A model generated the notes under the pieces. It ran no database searches, was not told the DNA's origin, and saw only the letters and a list, made by a program, of their open reading frames with translations. Positions 62,753-64,000 of a stretch of DNA of 64,000 bases are shown piece by piece. Numbering within the stretch: the first letter of the stretch is position 1; the number at the start of each line of letters is the position of its first letter. The DNA lies in NCBI GenBank assembly GCA_937919825.1, contig CALFPA010000132.1, forward strand, positions 1-64,000, written 5' to 3'. A program made the position numbers and the translations under genes. The stretch comes from an uncultured Spartobacteria bacterium. GTDB lineage: Bacteria; Verrucomicrobiota; Verrucomicrobiia; Chthoniobacterales; Terrimicrobiaceae.

Positions 62753-64000
62753 ATGAAAAAAAACATCCTGCTACTAGCTGCGGCCTGCACCGCACTTTCC
62801 TCGATCCATCCCTGCGCGGCCGCCGACTCCGCCAAGCCGAATATCTTGTTCATCCTCACCGATGACCAGGGCTACGGTGATTGGAGCATCAATGGCCACC
62901 CCTTGCTGAAGACGCCAAATGTGGACCGCCTCGCCAAGGAGAGCGTGCGGTTGGAGAATTTCTATGTGAGTCCCTCGTGCTCGCCCACGCGGGCGGCGTT
63001 GCTCACTGGAATGCACGAGTTCCGGAGCGGTGTGACCCACACCCAAGTGCCCCGTGAGGAACTCTGGAAAGGCGCGACCACCGTGCAGGATCTCCTCGCC
63101 ACGGCAGGATATCGCAACGGATGGATCGGCAAATGGCATCTCAGTAACAAAAAGGGATTCAACCCTGGGGAGCGTGGTTTCGAGTGGTGCTCAACCAACG
63201 AGGGAGGTCCCCGTGAGCACTTCGACCCCGTCATGATCCGCAACGGAAAGAAGGAAAAAGTCCCGGGCTACCGCGAGGATGTCTATTTCAATGACGCGAT
63301 GGATTTCATCTCGGAGACAAAAGACAAGCCCTGGTTCCTCGGTCTCTCCACCTACTCGCCGCACGATCCGCTCGATGCGCCTGAGGAGTTCGTCGCGCCC
63401 TTTCGCGGGAAGGTCACCGACGAGGAGGCCAAGTATCTCGGGATGGTCGCGAACCTCGACTACAACATCGGCCGCCTCATGGCGTTTCTGAAAGAAAAGA
63501 AACTCGATAAAAAAACCATCGTGATTCTCATGTCGGACAACGGGCAAACCTGGGGCCTTGATGTCTACAACGCCAACATGCGCGGCTGCAAAGCCACTGT
63601 TTGGCAAGGCGGGTCCCGCACCTTTTCCTACTGGCGCTGGAAAGGGCACTGGCCCGCACACCAAGTCGACAACCTCACCGCGCATCTGGATTTCCTGCCG
63701 ACGCTCTGCGCGGTGGCGGGTGTGAAGATTCCTGAAAAACTCCAACCGCAACTCGAGGGTTTCAGCCTCTTGCCGGTCCTTGAATCCAAGGCCCCGATCG
63801 CCTGGCATGACGACCGCATTCTTTACCACCATGTCGCCCGCTGGCCCGGAGGCATGGCGGCCGACCACAAGTATGCGATGGCCGGAGTCCGGCAGGGCAA
63901 TTACCTCCTCGTGAGCAGTCGTCCCTGTGAAAACCCGAAATGCAATTTGGATTCCCATGGCGACCAATGTGAAACCCTCCGGAGTGTGGAGAAGGGGAGC
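62753..64000 (+). CDS. Secreted type I sulfatase, partial (runs off window end)
   Basis: 416 codons are visible with no stop before the window edge. The signal peptide is MKKNILLLAAACTALSSIHP. It parallels the sulfatase at 616 throughout: NILFILTDDQGYGDWSINGH, formylglycine C76-S-P-T-R, YNANMRGCKATVWQGGSRTF, YHHVARWPGGMAADHKYAMA. It is the fourth clear paralogue relationship linking the two ends of the window. It follows the MFS gene by 11 bp, indicating co-transcription. Confidence 0.9.
   Translation, partial: MKKNILLLAAACTALSSIHPCAAADSAKPNILFILTDDQGYGDWSINGHPLLKTPNVDRLAKESVRLENFYVSPSCSPTRAALLTGMHEFRSGVTHTQVPREELWKGATTVQDLLATAGYRNGWIGKWHLSNKKGFNPGERGFEWCSTNEGGPREHFDPVMIRNGKKEKVPGYREDVYFNDAMDFISETKDKPWFLGLSTYSPHDPLDAPEEFVAPFRGKVTDEEAKYLGMVANLDYNIGRLMAFLKEKKLDKKTIVILMSDNGQTWGLDVYNANMRGCKATVWQGGSRTFSYWRWKGHWPAHQVDNLTAHLDFLPTLCAVAGVKIPEKLQPQLEGFSLLPVLESKAPIAWHDDRILYHHVARWPGGMAADHKYAMAGVRQGNYLLVSSRPCENPKCNLDSHGDQCETLRSVEKGS

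Noticed and set aside
1-64000. SusC/SusD-type outer-membrane uptake pair
   Set aside because: No TonB-dependent receptor or SusD-like lipoprotein was found; uptake is represented only by the MFS porter and the broken SSS symporter.
1-64000. rRNA, tRNA or known riboswitch genes
   Set aside because: No recognisable tRNA arms, rRNA segments or riboswitch cores were seen by eye; a covariance-model scan would be decisive.

Overview
The window looks like a chromosomal polysaccharide-utilisation region from a PVC-group bacterium, most likely a verrucomicrobium (Opitutae-like). This is inferred from the dense type I sulfatases and secreted glycosidases, the absence of any SusC/SusD-like pair, DUF5703 and parallel beta-helix enzymes, and the dispersed intergenic repeats of CACGGAGGACAC, CGCGAAT and GGGCGTCCCGCCCACC type. 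No rRNA, tRNA or CRISPR array was seen.

Layout. Positions 616-35594 are a long plus-strand run: four sulfatases (three are tandem copies), a SASA esterase, a GDPD-like phosphodiesterase, a beta-helix/CBM6-like protein, two GH43-like propellers interleaved with sulfatases, GH95 and GH29 fucosidases, a chimeric sulfatase, a DUF5703 protein, another sulfatase, a GH141-like beta-helix enzyme carrying a PDZ domain, a formylglycine-generating enzyme (FGE) lipoprotein and two alpha/beta-hydrolase esterases. Positions 35824-45430 are a minus-strand block: a truncated SSS symporter, GH106, GH31, DUF5703, an IS1595-type transposase remnant and an iduronate-2-sulfatase-like sulfatase. A divergent SGNH/beta-propeller fusion follows at 45722. 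An unrelated DUF4143 ATPase lies at 48107-49297. The last plus-strand block (50015-64000) holds an AraC regulator, a GH2-SGNH fusion of 1565 aa, a LamG-containing protein, a second beta-helix/CBM6-like protein, a sugar-porter MFS and a sulfatase cut by the window end.

How it may work (inference). The FGE would activate nine complete sulfatases plus the tenth that runs off the edge. The sulfatases and esterases would strip sulfate and acyl groups while GH29, GH95, GH141, GH106, GH31, GH43 and GH2 enzymes remove fucose, rhamnose and other sugars. The MFS porter would import the monosaccharides. A sulfated, acetylated fucose- and rhamnose-containing glycan (fucoidan-like or a related algal or exopolysaccharide) fits best; the exact substrate cannot be read from sequence.

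The most unusual property is recombination scarring. Intergenic spaces contain fossil 3' ends of DUF5703, GH95 and GH2-SGNH genes. One sulfatase begins with the 5' end of a DUF5703 gene. Two neighbouring genes share a repeat-derived leader that supplies their signal peptides. Direct repeats of about 475 bp bracket a three-gene cassette. A nearly identical 40-bp palindrome-containing element stands before two separate operons and is the best candidate for a local operator.
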